This document shows, piece by piece, positions 23,371-33,911 of a stretch of 64,000 nt of DNA. Under the pieces are notes generated by a model, which worked only from the letters and a program-made list of their open reading frames with translations, searched no databases and was not told where the DNA came from. Each line of letters starts with the position of its first letter. Positions within the stretch are counted from its first letter, which is position 1. Source of the stretch: Dendrolimus kikuchii (taxonomy: Eukaryota; Arthropoda; Insecta; Lepidoptera; Lasiocampidae); assembly GCA_019925095.2 (NCBI GenBank), contig CM034401.1, positions 11,753,338-11,817,337 on the forward strand, read 5' to 3'. Made by a program: the position numbers and the translations under genes.

Positions 23371-23919
23371 AAATTTTAAGTAGTGGGTGGGTTGGGTAAG
23401 GAGGGAGGTATACTTACCCTTTTTGCAACCCGTATGGTCCGGTCCAGTGACTAGAATAGTGATTTAAGCTAGGTTTGATTAGTGTCAGACCACAGCGCGC
23501 AAGCAAAGCGAGTTTAGCAAGCATGCCACAGCAGTGGCCAGGGAGTACCAGAACCTACTGTAAACATTTACTATTTATTTTCTATACATAATTTATAATT
23601 TCGTCCTTATCGGCCGCCATTATGAATATTTTTATGGTTACTCTTGTAGTGTATGTGTATGAGAATGTACTCTGTTGTGTTTTTCATCATTTTTTGATGA
23701 CTTATGCTGTTGTTTGATTCTTTTCTGTTGATTAATGGTGTTCTTTCAGTTTTGAAAGGGTTGTTTAACTTTGAACCTACGATAAAGTTCACTATTAGTG
23801 AAAAAATATGTTATTTTTATTAAAGAAATTAATATTTCAAAATCTCTGGACTATAGGGGTTGTAGTAGAGGTAAGTATGCCTTCCCCCTCCCTACTCCAC
23901 CACCACACTATTTAAAATT
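23371..23919. mobile_element. 549-bp foldback element with G-rich ends
   Basis: Imperfect inverted arms of about 48 nt: the left at 23371-23418 contains GTGGGTGGGTTGGGTAAGG; the right at 23870-23919 contains CCCTACTCCACCACCACACT. The arms begin AAATTTTAAGTAGTG on one side and mirror it on the other. It has no coding capacity. Confidence 0.6.
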
Positions 23920-24222
23920 CTTATTATCAAACATCTATCGATACATTTGCCTCATCATGAACCATTAATTGAGTCTGACAATTTAACATATTTTTGTTGG
24001 AATGAATTCTAAAGATAATTAACGTTTACATTTATTTGTATTTATTGTATGGATAAAAACCCAGAAACCAGAATATCACACCTGTATAACTTCTATACTG
24101 ATAAAGTAACAAATTATTCAGACATGGTATTATTATAGTTACATTTTTTTTTTAATGATTTCAGAGGAATTGGCAGAATTACCTATTATGTGTAATTTTA
24201 TATGTAAGTCTTGTTATGGCCC

Positions 24223-24346
24223 GTTCCTATATCTTACAAACCATTCATTTACCTTAGTATTGGTTAAAAATTGACATAAGTTGCAAATAAGTAATGCCAA
24301 AGTTCACTTCACAGGCAAGTGAATGAATTGTAAGATATAGGAACTG
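24223..24346. mobile_element. Small foldback element
   Basis: The left arm GTTCCTATATCTTACAAACC and the right arm (reverse) GTTCCTATATCTTACAATTC pair for about 30 bp around a 60-bp loop. Confidence 0.55.
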
Positions 24347-26315
24347 ACCAATAATTATATAAAAATATATACCATTTAATCTTATTAGTTGATAATTACT
24401 AATTCTAAATTTACAAAGCAATGACTTATTAATTAACGATATCGTGGTTTTTTATAATCTGGAGATTTACACACTTCTATTGCCACTATTTTATTATCTC
24501 ATTATAGTTATAATTGTATTCTTATGGTTTATATTACGGTTTAGTCGGTATATGATGTAAAAGTAGGTTACCACAAAAACAAGGTTTAAGTTGTTTTGAA
24601 AGTTTTAACTATGGATACCAAGAAGAGCACGTACTGAAATCAACTTACCCAAAACTTTGAGCCACAGAAGCTGTCAAGCGTGGAATTGTAGGACATTGTC
24701 ACTCGGTTTGCTGTGCGGTAACGGAGGTTAAAGCTGCCATTAAACTTTCAATCAGTAAAATAGACAAGTAATAAATTTAATTGAAATTGTTATAATATAG
24801 TCTTTAGACACATGCTTATTAAAATACTGGAATAAAAACTTCGACGCTTCGGTCAATTATCAAACACTAAACACGACAAGTCTGATTATCACAGTTAACT
24901 ATTGAGGTCAGTCAGCCATCAGACAACATAATCGTGACTCGAGTCTAAACGCATCACAATTCACACGACCAGCCTGCAAAGCTAACCCACCGTTAATCAC
25001 AAACTACTATGGATACTACCTACGTATGTACGTATCCGCTTAATATTGGTTAATGTTCTCTAAATATATTATTATCTATGATGTTCTCTCTCCTATCATA
25101 TTAATGTACTCTGCCTACGTTCCACAAGAGGCTCACAACGACCAAGTTCACGACCACGATTTTTCCCGTTCCACTTGTTTGAGTACGTTACAATCATAAA
25201 CTCTAGAGGAACGGTTTATGGAGCTTTGATGTCATTAATTAAAGACGAAATACACAAATGTCATTGGTTCAATACGGTATTACACCATTTTTTGGAATGT
25301 GGCTTAAATCGATTCTTTGGTAATAATAAGCTACTGGAATTTTTGTTTTTATTTTATGAAACCTTTAAGTGCTATAAAATGTCATTTCAATTTTAAATCT
25401 GTCAAGCCCGCGCAAAATCGCTGTCCACCATTTTGGATATGTCACTGTCCTATAAACAAACATTTTACAGTCAACTGTATGTAAACAACAACGCAGTAGT
25501 CCGCAGTACTATAAGTTTTATTTATGCAGAGCTGTGATACAGACTATTTTTAGTCTTATGGTATTTTATACGCTCACTGGAACAATAACAAGAAACAACA
25601 TGAGAACGTCGAGGATCTCGTAAGATCCTCTCCTCTCTCTTCTCCTCTCGTAAGAAAACTAATGTGTTCCTTAATCGAGGGATTTACTTACAGAAGAGAC
25701 TATTTCGCCCATAAAAATAAGGTTAATAAAGCTATTAAAGTTTTCCAAGCCAAGATTATTACGCAATTCATTTGAAAGCAAAATTTAGAAGTACACAAAA
25801 CCAGACAACTACAAAAGACCTTTCAAATCTACTCTTTGTACTGCTACTTCACCTTAAAAATATCTGAAGAAGGTACAAGCAAGCGTGTACACTTGATGGT
25901 CTGTTACGTTTGTGTCTGCTGGATATGCAGGCAGGATAAGCGATGTGAACTCGTGGGAATATAGCAAGTTTTATAAAATGTTTGGAGGCAAACATTATAC
26001 CTATACATGTATTTTAGCTGATAGGAAGTTTAAGCATCTTGGATTGTGTATATCTCTAAGAGGGTTCATTTTCTTGAGATCTCATGAGTGTTTCTCCTGG
26101 ATTCAAGCTTACAATTGAAGAAGAGAAAGAGACAAAGCAGATAATCAGTCTAAGAATACATGTTAAGAAAGTGATATATAGACTTAGAAAATTTAGCATG
26201 CTAAAATTACATTGTTATAAATTTAAATTTGACAGCCATGTTAGATTTACTTATGTATAAAGACAGCCTGCTCATTGATACACTTGCAAGATTGCAAGAC
26301 ACTCATTAAATAAAT
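24347..26315. other. AT-rich spacer left of the R1-clade cluster
   Basis: No gene family recognised on either strand. A short inverted GAGGATCTCGTAAGATCCTC lies at about 25610. Confidence 0.5.
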
Positions 26316-27621
26316 CACGTCATCGGTGACTACCTCTCGGTGAGGGCCGTCGTGTGCCCGGGTCAGCTAGCCAGCTGGGGTCGGCGAGAAATGACGTGCG
26401 GTGTTCCACAGGGGTCGGTGCTGGGCCCGCTCCTGTGGAACATCGCATATGACTGGACCATACGTGGTGCGGTCCTCCACGGTGTCAGCGTCACGTGTTA
26501 CGCCGATGACACGTTGGTCGCGGCCCGTGGACGGACCCACCGGCAGGCGGGCCTACTGGCCACTGCTGGGGTTACGCACGTAGTCGATAGGATCCGGCGA
26601 CTCGGTCTGGAGGTGGCCTTGCACAAATCCGAGGCCGTGGTGTTCTACGGGCCTCGGAACAAGCCACCTCCAGGCTTGAGTATCACAGTGGGAGGAACCA
26701 CCATCGGCGTCGGGACGACGATGAAATACCTCGGAGTCGTCCTCGACAGCCGATGGGAGTTTTCGGCACACTTCAAGCGGCTGGCCCCCAGGCTCATGGG
26801 GGCAGCCGGGCGCGCCGTGCCGATAACTCTACGAGGGGGTCGTACGATCCATGGCCCTATACGGGGCCCCGATATGGGCGGAGTCCCTGACGGCCAAGAA
26901 CGCCGCGTTGCTGCGACGTCCGCAGCGCGCGCTGGCCGTCAGGGATATAAGGGGGTATCGTACGATCTCCTTCGAGGCGGCCTCCCTCCTAGCCAGATCC
27001 CCACCATGGGATCTAGAGGCGCGCGTCCTTGCTGCCGTGTACGACTGGCGCAAGGTCGCCCTCAGTCGGGAATTCCGTCCTGCGCCTCGGGAAATCGAGG
27101 CTAAAAGGGCGGAGTTCCGGCGGGATCTCATGGTGGAATGGCAGAACCGACTTGCGCACCCCAACGCCGGTCATAGGACCGTAGAGGCAGTTAGGCCCGT
27201 CCTGCCAAAATGGATAGACCGGAGGCACGGCACCCTGACGTTCCGCCAGACGCAGGTACTGACCGGGCACGGCTGCTTCGGTCGGTACCTGTGTCAGATA
27301 GGCCGTGAATCGTCGTCAGGGTGCCAGCACTGCAGTGCCAGCGTCGAGGACACGGCACTGCACACTCTGCAGGCGTGTCCAGCCTGGGAAGAGGAGCGCC
27401 GTGTCCTCGGCGCCACCATCGGAAATGACCTGTCGCTCCCGGTCGTGGTCCAGGCCATGGTCGGGGGCCAACCCGAATGGGACGCCGTCGCCTCCTTTTG
27501 CGAGGCCATCATGTCCGCAAAGGAGGCGGCGGAGCGGGAGAGAGAGCGAGCAGCCGTGCTCCTCTCCCGCCGCAATAACCGGTCTCGGCGCCGGAGGAAC
27601 TCGGACCTCCGGCCGCCATGA
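26316..27621 (+). pseudogene. Reverse transcriptase C-terminal half (R1-clade)
   Basis: The first part reads REMTCGVPQGSVLGPLLWN, CYADDTLVAA (polymerase motif C, YADD), HKSEAVVFYG and MKYLGVVLDSRW. Near 26805-26830 some sequence is lost and the frame changes. The second part runs from LYEGVVRSMALYGAPIWAES to the stop at 27621. It includes LTFRQTQVLTGHGCFGRYL and a C-terminal CCHC knuckle (C-x2-C-x9-H-x5-C, CQHCSASVEDTALHTLQAC). It ends in an Arg-rich tail. The combination of RT, thumb region and C-terminal CCHC is that of R1-clade LINEs, which encode an APE-type endonuclease upstream (absent here). Confidence 0.85.
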
Positions 27622-27942
27622 ACGCGCGGCGCGGGTGACGGTCAGGGCTATAAGGCCGTCGCCCGCATCTAAAGCCGCTGAGTAGGGGGCGCGTCGGTAA
27701 CCGCGCGCGCCCCTCTCAAACATGAGCACGGAGAGGCCCGCCCCTTGCTGGGGTGGGCCCACGCCAGCCGGGGTCGCGGAAGAAAAGCTCACGCATATCC
27801 CGTGACCCCGGCTCATGGCGTCAGGTAGCACCAAGGGGTTTTAGTGGGTATTCCGGCTTCTCTAGCCGGCGAGTCCCACACTCCCCCGCCGAAGTCGCCC
27901 CGGCGGGGGGTCCGCAAATGGATTTCCCCTTGCAAAAAAAAG
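26316..27942 (+). mobile_element. R1-clade non-LTR retrotransposon, 5'-truncated (copy D)
   Basis: GC-rich DNA begins abruptly after an AT-rich flank with VIGDYLSVR inside the reverse transcriptase. It runs through the C-terminal domain, a GC-rich 3'UTR (27622-27930) and a short A-run (GCAAAAAAAAGG). It has the 5' truncation typical of LINEs. The base composition is strikingly unlike the flanks. Confidence 0.85.
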
Positions 27943-28335
27943 GCCTTTGAGTCAAAAACCTAGACTTAAAACAGAAAACTTCTTACAACATCAATTTTTT
28001 TCAACTACCTTCAAAAATATCCGAAGTGAAATTAAACTTGAAAAGCCAATTTAATAACCTTAAATACAAAAAATCGCTTTAAAATTAATAGAAACATTTA
28101 TTTTATTATTATTTATTAAAAGATACAAACAATCATGATAATCCTTATTAATCCAAAGGTCTATTAAAAGATATTAAATTTTGAATTATGATTATTTTCA
28201 CTATATCTTAGATTCATATAAACTTTTTATGTAAGCAGTAAATAAAGAATATAAGCACGTATTTTTGATAAGCATATCAACACAAATCGTAAAGATTTCA
28301 TGAATACATTAAGATATATTTTCACACTCGACGAT

Positions 28336-28716
28336 CTCTTTTTTTTTTTTAAGTCGGGGGAAATACTATTTACGCACAATACTGGGTCCTTTGCAAGGGA
28401 TTAGACCATAGTTGATCATGGAGGCTTTACCCTTTAATAAGGGGCAATCCAAACAGTAATCAACCAGCTTGTGTGGAGACTGCGAGAAGTTGCACGGGCA
28501 TCAACCACTACCCACTAAAACCACCCTCCTCCCATGTGCCTTTTATGTAGGAAAGGATGAGACTTAGAACGTCGTTACGCCCAGTCCGATCCATCGCAAA
28601 AAGTGCCTGAATGTGCCCCGGGAATCAGAACACATCCACTTCGTTAGCGGGGGTGATGAATCCTTTGCTCCCTTGATAGCTAAAGGCCCCCCGAAGCGGT
28701 ATTATTCAGGGTGGGA
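28336..28716 (-). mobile_element. R1-clade LINE 3' end only (copy A)
   Basis: On the minus strand the sequence is a 3'UTR ending in GTATTTCCCCCGACTT and an A-tract (T-run at 28339-28350 on plus). It is homologous to the tails of copies B and C (shared GCAAAGGACCC and GCTAAAGGCCCCCCG blocks). It is flanked by identical 12-bp sequences ACACTCGACGAT at 28324-28335 and 28717-28728, a target-site duplication. No coding sequence remains. Confidence 0.8.
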
Positions 28717-28728
28717 ACACTCGACGAT

Positions 28729-30833
28729 TTTTTTTTTTTTTTTGAGGCGAGGGAAAATGCTTAACCGATTTACGCACAAACTGGGCCGTTGCTAGGGGAA
28801 CGACACGCGTCGGTCGGGGGCGACAACACTGCAGCAATAGTATGCTCTTGGTAGTGCTCCGTCCGCGATCGACGTCACAGAATAGTGTGGAAGACTCCGA
28901 GTGTTGCTACACGAGCGAGCAACCCCATACCCACTAAAAACCCCCTCCTCCCTGTCGACCCTGCGCTTTTGTTTGTGTTGGAAAGGCTGAGATTTAGAAC
29001 ATAGTTACGCCCAGTCGATCCAGCGCAATAAAGTGCCTGGAGTGTGTCCTGGGAGAACACACCCCACTTCGTTGTGCGGAGGTAGAAGGTCCTTTGCTCT
29101 CCTAGCAAGCTAAAGGCCCCCCGCGGTAAACGGAACCTAACTCAGTGAGGAAAGTAATGCGCGTACCTGCCTCTCCGGGTGCCAGCTGAAGGCCGGCGAC
29201 CTCGAGAAGACGCATTAGCACGCGCTGCAGGACTTCTCTCCCTATCGCGTTCTGCGGCCTCCTTGAGTGACATTACTGTCTCACAAAAAGTAACCGCAGC
29301 CCCCCAATTGTCGCCGCTCTGCAGCATGGCCTTGACCAAGTCGCAGAGCGAATCGACCGGACCTATGTGCGTCTCAAGTTCGAAACGCTGCGGCGCCTAT
29401 ACGGCGCACTCGACTAGCGTGTGTAACGCCGTGTCGGGCGCGCCGCACTGGCGGCAGTCCGGGGAAGGCAAGCAGCCCACAATGCGATACAGATACTTAT
29501 CGAAACATCCGTGTCCGGTAAGTATCTGCGTCGTCCTGAAGGTCAGGGTGCCCCTGGTGCGGTTGACCCATTCCGTCAGCTGTGGCCTGATTGTATCCAC
29601 CGTGTAGCCGCCATAGGCCGCAGGGTTATCGAGCTCTTGGGACCAGACGGCGATCATGGAGGCGGTTTCCCGCTTCCTGATCGCCTCGATTTCGACCTGA
29701 CAGAAGGTCAGGCCTCTAGCTAGGGCATCCTGCCGGGTGCGACGCACCTCTGTCAGGACGTTCGCCTGGAGATGCCAGGGCGGATCGCCCAGGAGGGTGG
29801 CCGCCGTCCGCGACACTGTGCAATACCCCCGTATGGTCCTCACAGCCAGAACCTGCTGCGCCCGGTGCAGCAGGGTTCTGTTGTGGCGGTGAAGTGCAAT
29901 GGACCAGACGGGTGCACCGTACAGCGCCATACTCCTCAGGATGCCAGAGTAAAGTTTCCGCGTCGCACCCCCCGGGCCCCCCACGTTGGGAAGCAGCCTC
30001 GAGAGTGCGCCCGCGGATTTGACGAGTTTGGGAACTAGCTGCTCAAAGTGCGCTTTGAACAGCCATTTCCCATCGAGAACTAGCCCCAGATATTTCATCT
30101 GGGGCCCTACTCTAATGGCCACCCCTTGGACCGAAACCGTCAAGTCCGCGGGGGGATTGCGAAATTTCCTATGGAACATGATGGCCTCCGTTTTCGCGGG
30201 GGAGACCCTCAAGCGCAGCCTAGCTATTCGATCTACGACAATCGCCAACCCGGCGTTGGCGACGTCCACGGATTCCGCAAATGATGCAGCGCGTGCCGTG
30301 AGTAGGGTGTCGTCCGCAAAGCAGATCAGCCCTACCCCGGGCAGGACCGGAACCCGAAGGATCCAGTCATAACCTACGTTCCAAAGAATCGGCCCGAGGA
30401 CCGACCTCTGTGGAACGCCGCACGCGACGCGTCGCCGACCTAACACGGGATTGCCGGACTCACCGCCCTCCCAAAGGATATGTCGATCCTGCAGGTACGC
30501 GCCCAACTGCCTCGTGAGGTACGGGGGGACTCCATGCGCGCGGAGCCCCTCCCTGATCGTCTCATGAGGGAGGCTGTTAAAGGCGTTTGCTATGTCTAGC
30601 GACACTGCAAGAATGACATCCTTCGCTTGGACGGCTTCGTCCGTCAACGTTCGCAGCATCTCGAAGGCGTCCATCGTGGAGCGCCTCCGCCGAAACCCGA
30701 ACTGCGTTTCTGAAAGCCCCGGCTCCACAGCGTCGAGATGCTTCACGAGCCGCTCCGCCAAGATCTTTTCGAAGACCTTAGCGACCTCGTTCAGCAGCAC
30801 TATGGGCCTGAAGGCGGACGGATCGTTGGGAGT
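28729..30833 (-). mobile_element. R1-clade LINE, 5'-truncated (copy B)
   Basis: This is a minus-strand element with an A-tail (T-run from 28729), a 3'UTR to about 29140, and a long RT reading frame up to the truncation at about 30833. Its flanks are CTCGACGAT on both sides (28720-28728 and 30837-30845), continuing the target used by copy A. It is the best preserved of the four R1-clade copies here. Confidence 0.88.
29142..30833 (-). pseudogene. R1-clade reverse transcriptase, one in-frame stop
   Basis: A single frame runs from the truncated end (NDPSAFRPIVLLNEVAK) to the stop at 29142, about 560 codons. The only interruption is TAG at 29399-29397, where a sister copy has Trp. RT motifs in order: FGFRRRRSTMDAFEM, AVSLDIANAFNSLPHE (motif A, catalytic Asp), CGVPQRSVLGPILWN (motif B, with Arg replacing the usual Gly), CFADDTLLTA (motif C), KTEAIMFHRK and MKYLGLVLDGKW. 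Then come GTLTFRTTQILTGHGCFDKY and a CCHC knuckle CRQCGAPDTALHTLVEC. The endonuclease ORF and RT N-terminus are missing by truncation. It is inactive as it stands, yet little eroded. Confidence 0.88.
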
Positions 30834-30989
30834 ACTCTCGACGATTTTGTTCTATGTTAAGTCAAGAAAGACAATTTTCGTTTGTTTTGTTGGTACTGTT
30901 GCTTGGTCATACATAAATAAAAACCTCTAACATACGTTCGGAAAGATCACTTTATGGTGGTCATTTGATTTTAGTAACAATGGTTTATA

Positions 30990-31862
30990 GTTGGGATTGG
31001 GATAGATTGGGATTTATTGGCAAACCGAGAATTAGGCTATCAAGACGTGGGAAACCGCGACCATGGTCCAAACTTGTTTGAGAGAGTTGGAAACTCCTTT
31101 GGCTGCCATTGAGACCGTGGAGGCTTTGCGCCCACACCGCTTGCGATGGCTCGCGCGGAAACGCAGAACCCTGACCCTCAGGATGACGCAGATACTTACC
31201 GGACATGGGTGCTTCGATAAGTATCTGAATCATATCGTGGGCTGCCTGCCTTCCTCTCAATGTCGCCTATATGGCGCGCTGGTCTCTGTGTTTCATACGC
31301 TGGTTGAGTGCGCAGCATGGGCACCGCAGAGATTTGAACTTGAGGCCGTCGTAGGTCCGATAGACTTGCTGGGCAGTCTGGTCCAGGCTGTGTTGCACAG
31401 CGATGATCATTGGGTGGGTGCGGCCAATTTCTGCGAGTCAGCAATGTCTCTGAAGGAGGCTGCGGAACGAGAAAGGGAGAGAGGTGCGCAGGCGTCCCGT
31501 GGGTATCGACGTCAGTCAGGTCCCCGGAGACGCAGGTATTCGCAAGATCTCCTCCCGTAATTCCCGGGGCACTCTCAACACTGATGCGCTAGGAACAGCG
31601 TGGGTGTAATTACGTTCTATGTCTCACGATCTTTCTACCATAAGCGTGGGGCACATGGGAAGAGGGTGGTTTTAGTGGAGTATTGGCCCATGAATGACCT
31701 CGTCACATACAGGGAGGTACGTTGCTGAGTCTCCACACATGCCGGCGATTGACTCTGGTGGCTGCGCTATCTTCAGTAGCTTACCTCTCGTCGCTTTGGT
31801 TTAATCTCTAGCAAAGGACCCGGTAGTGTGTGAAATGTATTTCCCCCGCCTAAAAAAAAGCC
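30990..31862 (+). mobile_element. R1-clade LINE 3' fragment (copy C), opposite orientation
   Basis: This plus-strand copy is truncated much further 3'. It starts inside the region C-terminal to the RT (about 30990), runs open from 31063 to a stop at 31560 (LTLRMTQILTGHGCFDKYL, partial CCHC CRLYGALVSVFHTLVEC with the second Cys replaced by Tyr), then a 3'UTR. It ends GTATTTCCCCCGCCT plus an A-run at about 31851-31858. It is clearly the same family as copies A and B and diverged from them. It does not share their target sequence. Confidence 0.8.
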
Positions 31863-32719
31863 GATTGTCAAATAAACAGATCAACACAGCTCAACATTTG
31901 TACAGTTTTAGTTATATCATATTATAAAGTTATGTTCATATTATAAGGCGCGACTGAAGGACGCGGCTGATGGGTGTTACTAAAACGTATTTGGATAAAG
32001 GTGTGCACGCATTACAAGACACGTCCATCAGCGGCAGCTTGCGTCCGAACAATGTGCACGCACAGCGTTGGATCGGACGCGGCTTTTGTGATGCCAACTC
32101 TCTTCGGAAAAAATGTGCTATGTCAACTCTTAAAAAGCGCTTTATTGCCATGAATTTGGAAGAAGCGCTGAAAATAAAATAATAACAAGTAAATTACTTT
32201 ATTACAAATGCTTATCTTTGACGATAGTATATCCGATAGACATTGATATTTCAAGGAAGGGTTATAGAATTTAAAAAAGCGCTACATAAGTCGCTAAACG
32301 CTGAATAATAAGTTTGGGAGCTCATAGAGATAAAAATCTAGCACTGAAAGACCTAAGCTGGCAACAGTATGCATCTTGTGGACTTGTAAGAGTCCTTATA
32401 TGTACTGGTTTAAATTAGTCCCTTTTTCAAAGTCATTGTACGGACTCGCCCCTCTAGAAATTTATTACATAAAGCCAATATTAGATGGTTCTCTTCTGTC
32501 TTTCCATTTGGATGAATAAACCAAATATAAATACGAAGCACTCAATGCTGTTGAATATCGTCGTGTCCTTCAGTTCTGTGCTTTTCAACCAAATTAATTC
32601 AATGTAGCTGATCCGTCTAACATCGACATTGTTGACGACGACAACATCGATGTGCGAAACTCACCGACCCATCTAGACAGGCGATAAGAACATTAGTATA
32701 AATAATGATAAATCGGCAA
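31863..32719. other. Spacer with GC-rich patch
   Basis: 31946-32180 is GC-rich with GACGCGGCTGATGG and CGGACGCGGCTTTTG and may be a MITE fragment; no transposase seen. The rest is featureless, as is 33345-33854. Confidence 0.4.
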
Positions 32720-32942
32720 ACAAACACACGCTGTATATCCCCAAATTAAGCAAGTTACGCTTCTGTTATGGGTCAGATACAACGGATCACTCTGGGACCG
32801 ATCCCAGACACCCAAACCAAAGTAAATAACGGAGAAAATTCGTTTCCAAAATTTACCATATCAGGAATCGAACCCTGAGCCTCTGCGTTGCAGTGAGGTA
32901 ATCCGGCAAAGGCTTAGCCCGGTCAACCACAGAGGCCGTCAG
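32720..32942 (-). mobile_element. tRNA-derived SINE
   Basis: The minus strand has a perfect pol III B box GGTTCGATTCC (32874-32864) and an A-box-like TGGTTGACCGGG (32929-32918), spaced as in tRNA. They are preceded by GGCCTCTG and followed by an unrelated AT-rich body of roughly 130 bp. A functional tRNA is unlikely because the cloverleaf cannot be completed convincingly. Confidence 0.6.
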
Positions 32943-33176
32943 TGTAATTTGCTAAGCCTCGTTGATAATGTAAAAGCGACCGTTGAGCGCAGGAAGGAGA
33001 CGGGTCGGAATGAGACGGGTATAGCTTATGTATGAAGTTGTGTGTTATTATTTTTAAATTTGTTTTATTAGTGTTTAGAACTTAATTATTGGTCATAGCC
33101 TTAAGTGACTAGGTAATAAATGTTATAACGTTTGTCTTTCATTAAAAGTAGGACCCCAATAGATCCCGGTAAGTGA

Positions 33177-33344
33177 GACCGGGCTGCACGCAGGCAGAAC
33201 GCGGCATGCAGTTCGGGACTCCATGGTAATGGGACTGGGCTACAGGCATGCAGAACGCAGCCTGAAACCCGGGACTCAATGAAAAGGGGACCGGGTTACA
33301 GGCGTGCAGAACGCAGCCTAGAACCCGGAATCCAAGAGGTATGC
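33177..33344 (+). repeat. 56-bp tandem repeat, three units
   Basis: Units start at 33177, 33233 and 33289 with GACYGGGYTRC and contain GCAGAACGC. The period is exactly 56 bp. Units 2 and 3 are more alike than unit 1. It lies about 570 bp upstream of the U2AF start codon. Confidence 0.8.
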
Positions 33345-33854
33345 CTGCACTACTGCTTACTCCACAAGCGAGTAGGCCATAATGATAGTGCAGGCAGAGG
33401 TCCGCGCGTGGCGGTGGATGTGTTTACAATAAGGTAAATAGCGCTCGACGCTTTATATTTATACTAATGAAGCGAGGGCTAAATAAGTTGGCAACACAAA
33501 AGCCGCGTCAATTCCTTCGAAGCTAGATGTTCATATTACTTGGACGTGTCTGATAATGTTTAGGTACCTTTATATTATGCGTCCAGCTTTATATATCAAT
33601 GGAGTATGAACTAAGTTTCCTTTGCCTGCCTTTGAACTTTGAGGCGCATTGGTCAATTGGTGGCGAATCTGGCGAATTCTACTGTTATTACTCATTCAGA
33701 GTCCGCAACTTTGTCACTATTTTCCTATGTGAAATCTAGATTTTACAATTTTAAATGTTTTTGTTTAGGAGATAAACTAATTTCTAAGTAGAAGATAGAA
33801 GACTAGTGTTACATTTATCTATATAGAATAAGATATATTTTTATCATTTTAATC

Positions 33855-33911
33855 CATAGAGTTTAAACGCACCGCGGCGTTCGAAGTTCGGAGCGTCGTC
33901 GGCGTTTCAGA
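33855..33911 (+). promoter_or_regulatory. 5' leader / probable promoter-proximal region of U2AF small subunit
   Basis: The 50 bases before the ATG form a small GC-rich island (ACCGCGGCG, GGAGCGTCGTCGGCG) in otherwise AT-rich DNA. This is what a housekeeping gene leader often looks like. No TATA box is obvious and the transcription start cannot be fixed from sequence alone. Confidence 0.35.

Noticed and set aside
27316..27834. 172-codon minus-strand open frame opposite the R1-clade copy D
   Set aside because: It is a shadow of GC-rich coding DNA on the other strand; no motif.
29179..30372. Several plus-strand open frames opposite R1-clade copy B (88-142 codons)
   Set aside because: They are antisense shadows of the RT frame.
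32858..32938. Possible functional tRNA gene
   Set aside because: Only A- and B-box-like segments are present; a consistent cloverleaf and anticodon arm could not be drawn. It is better called a SINE head.
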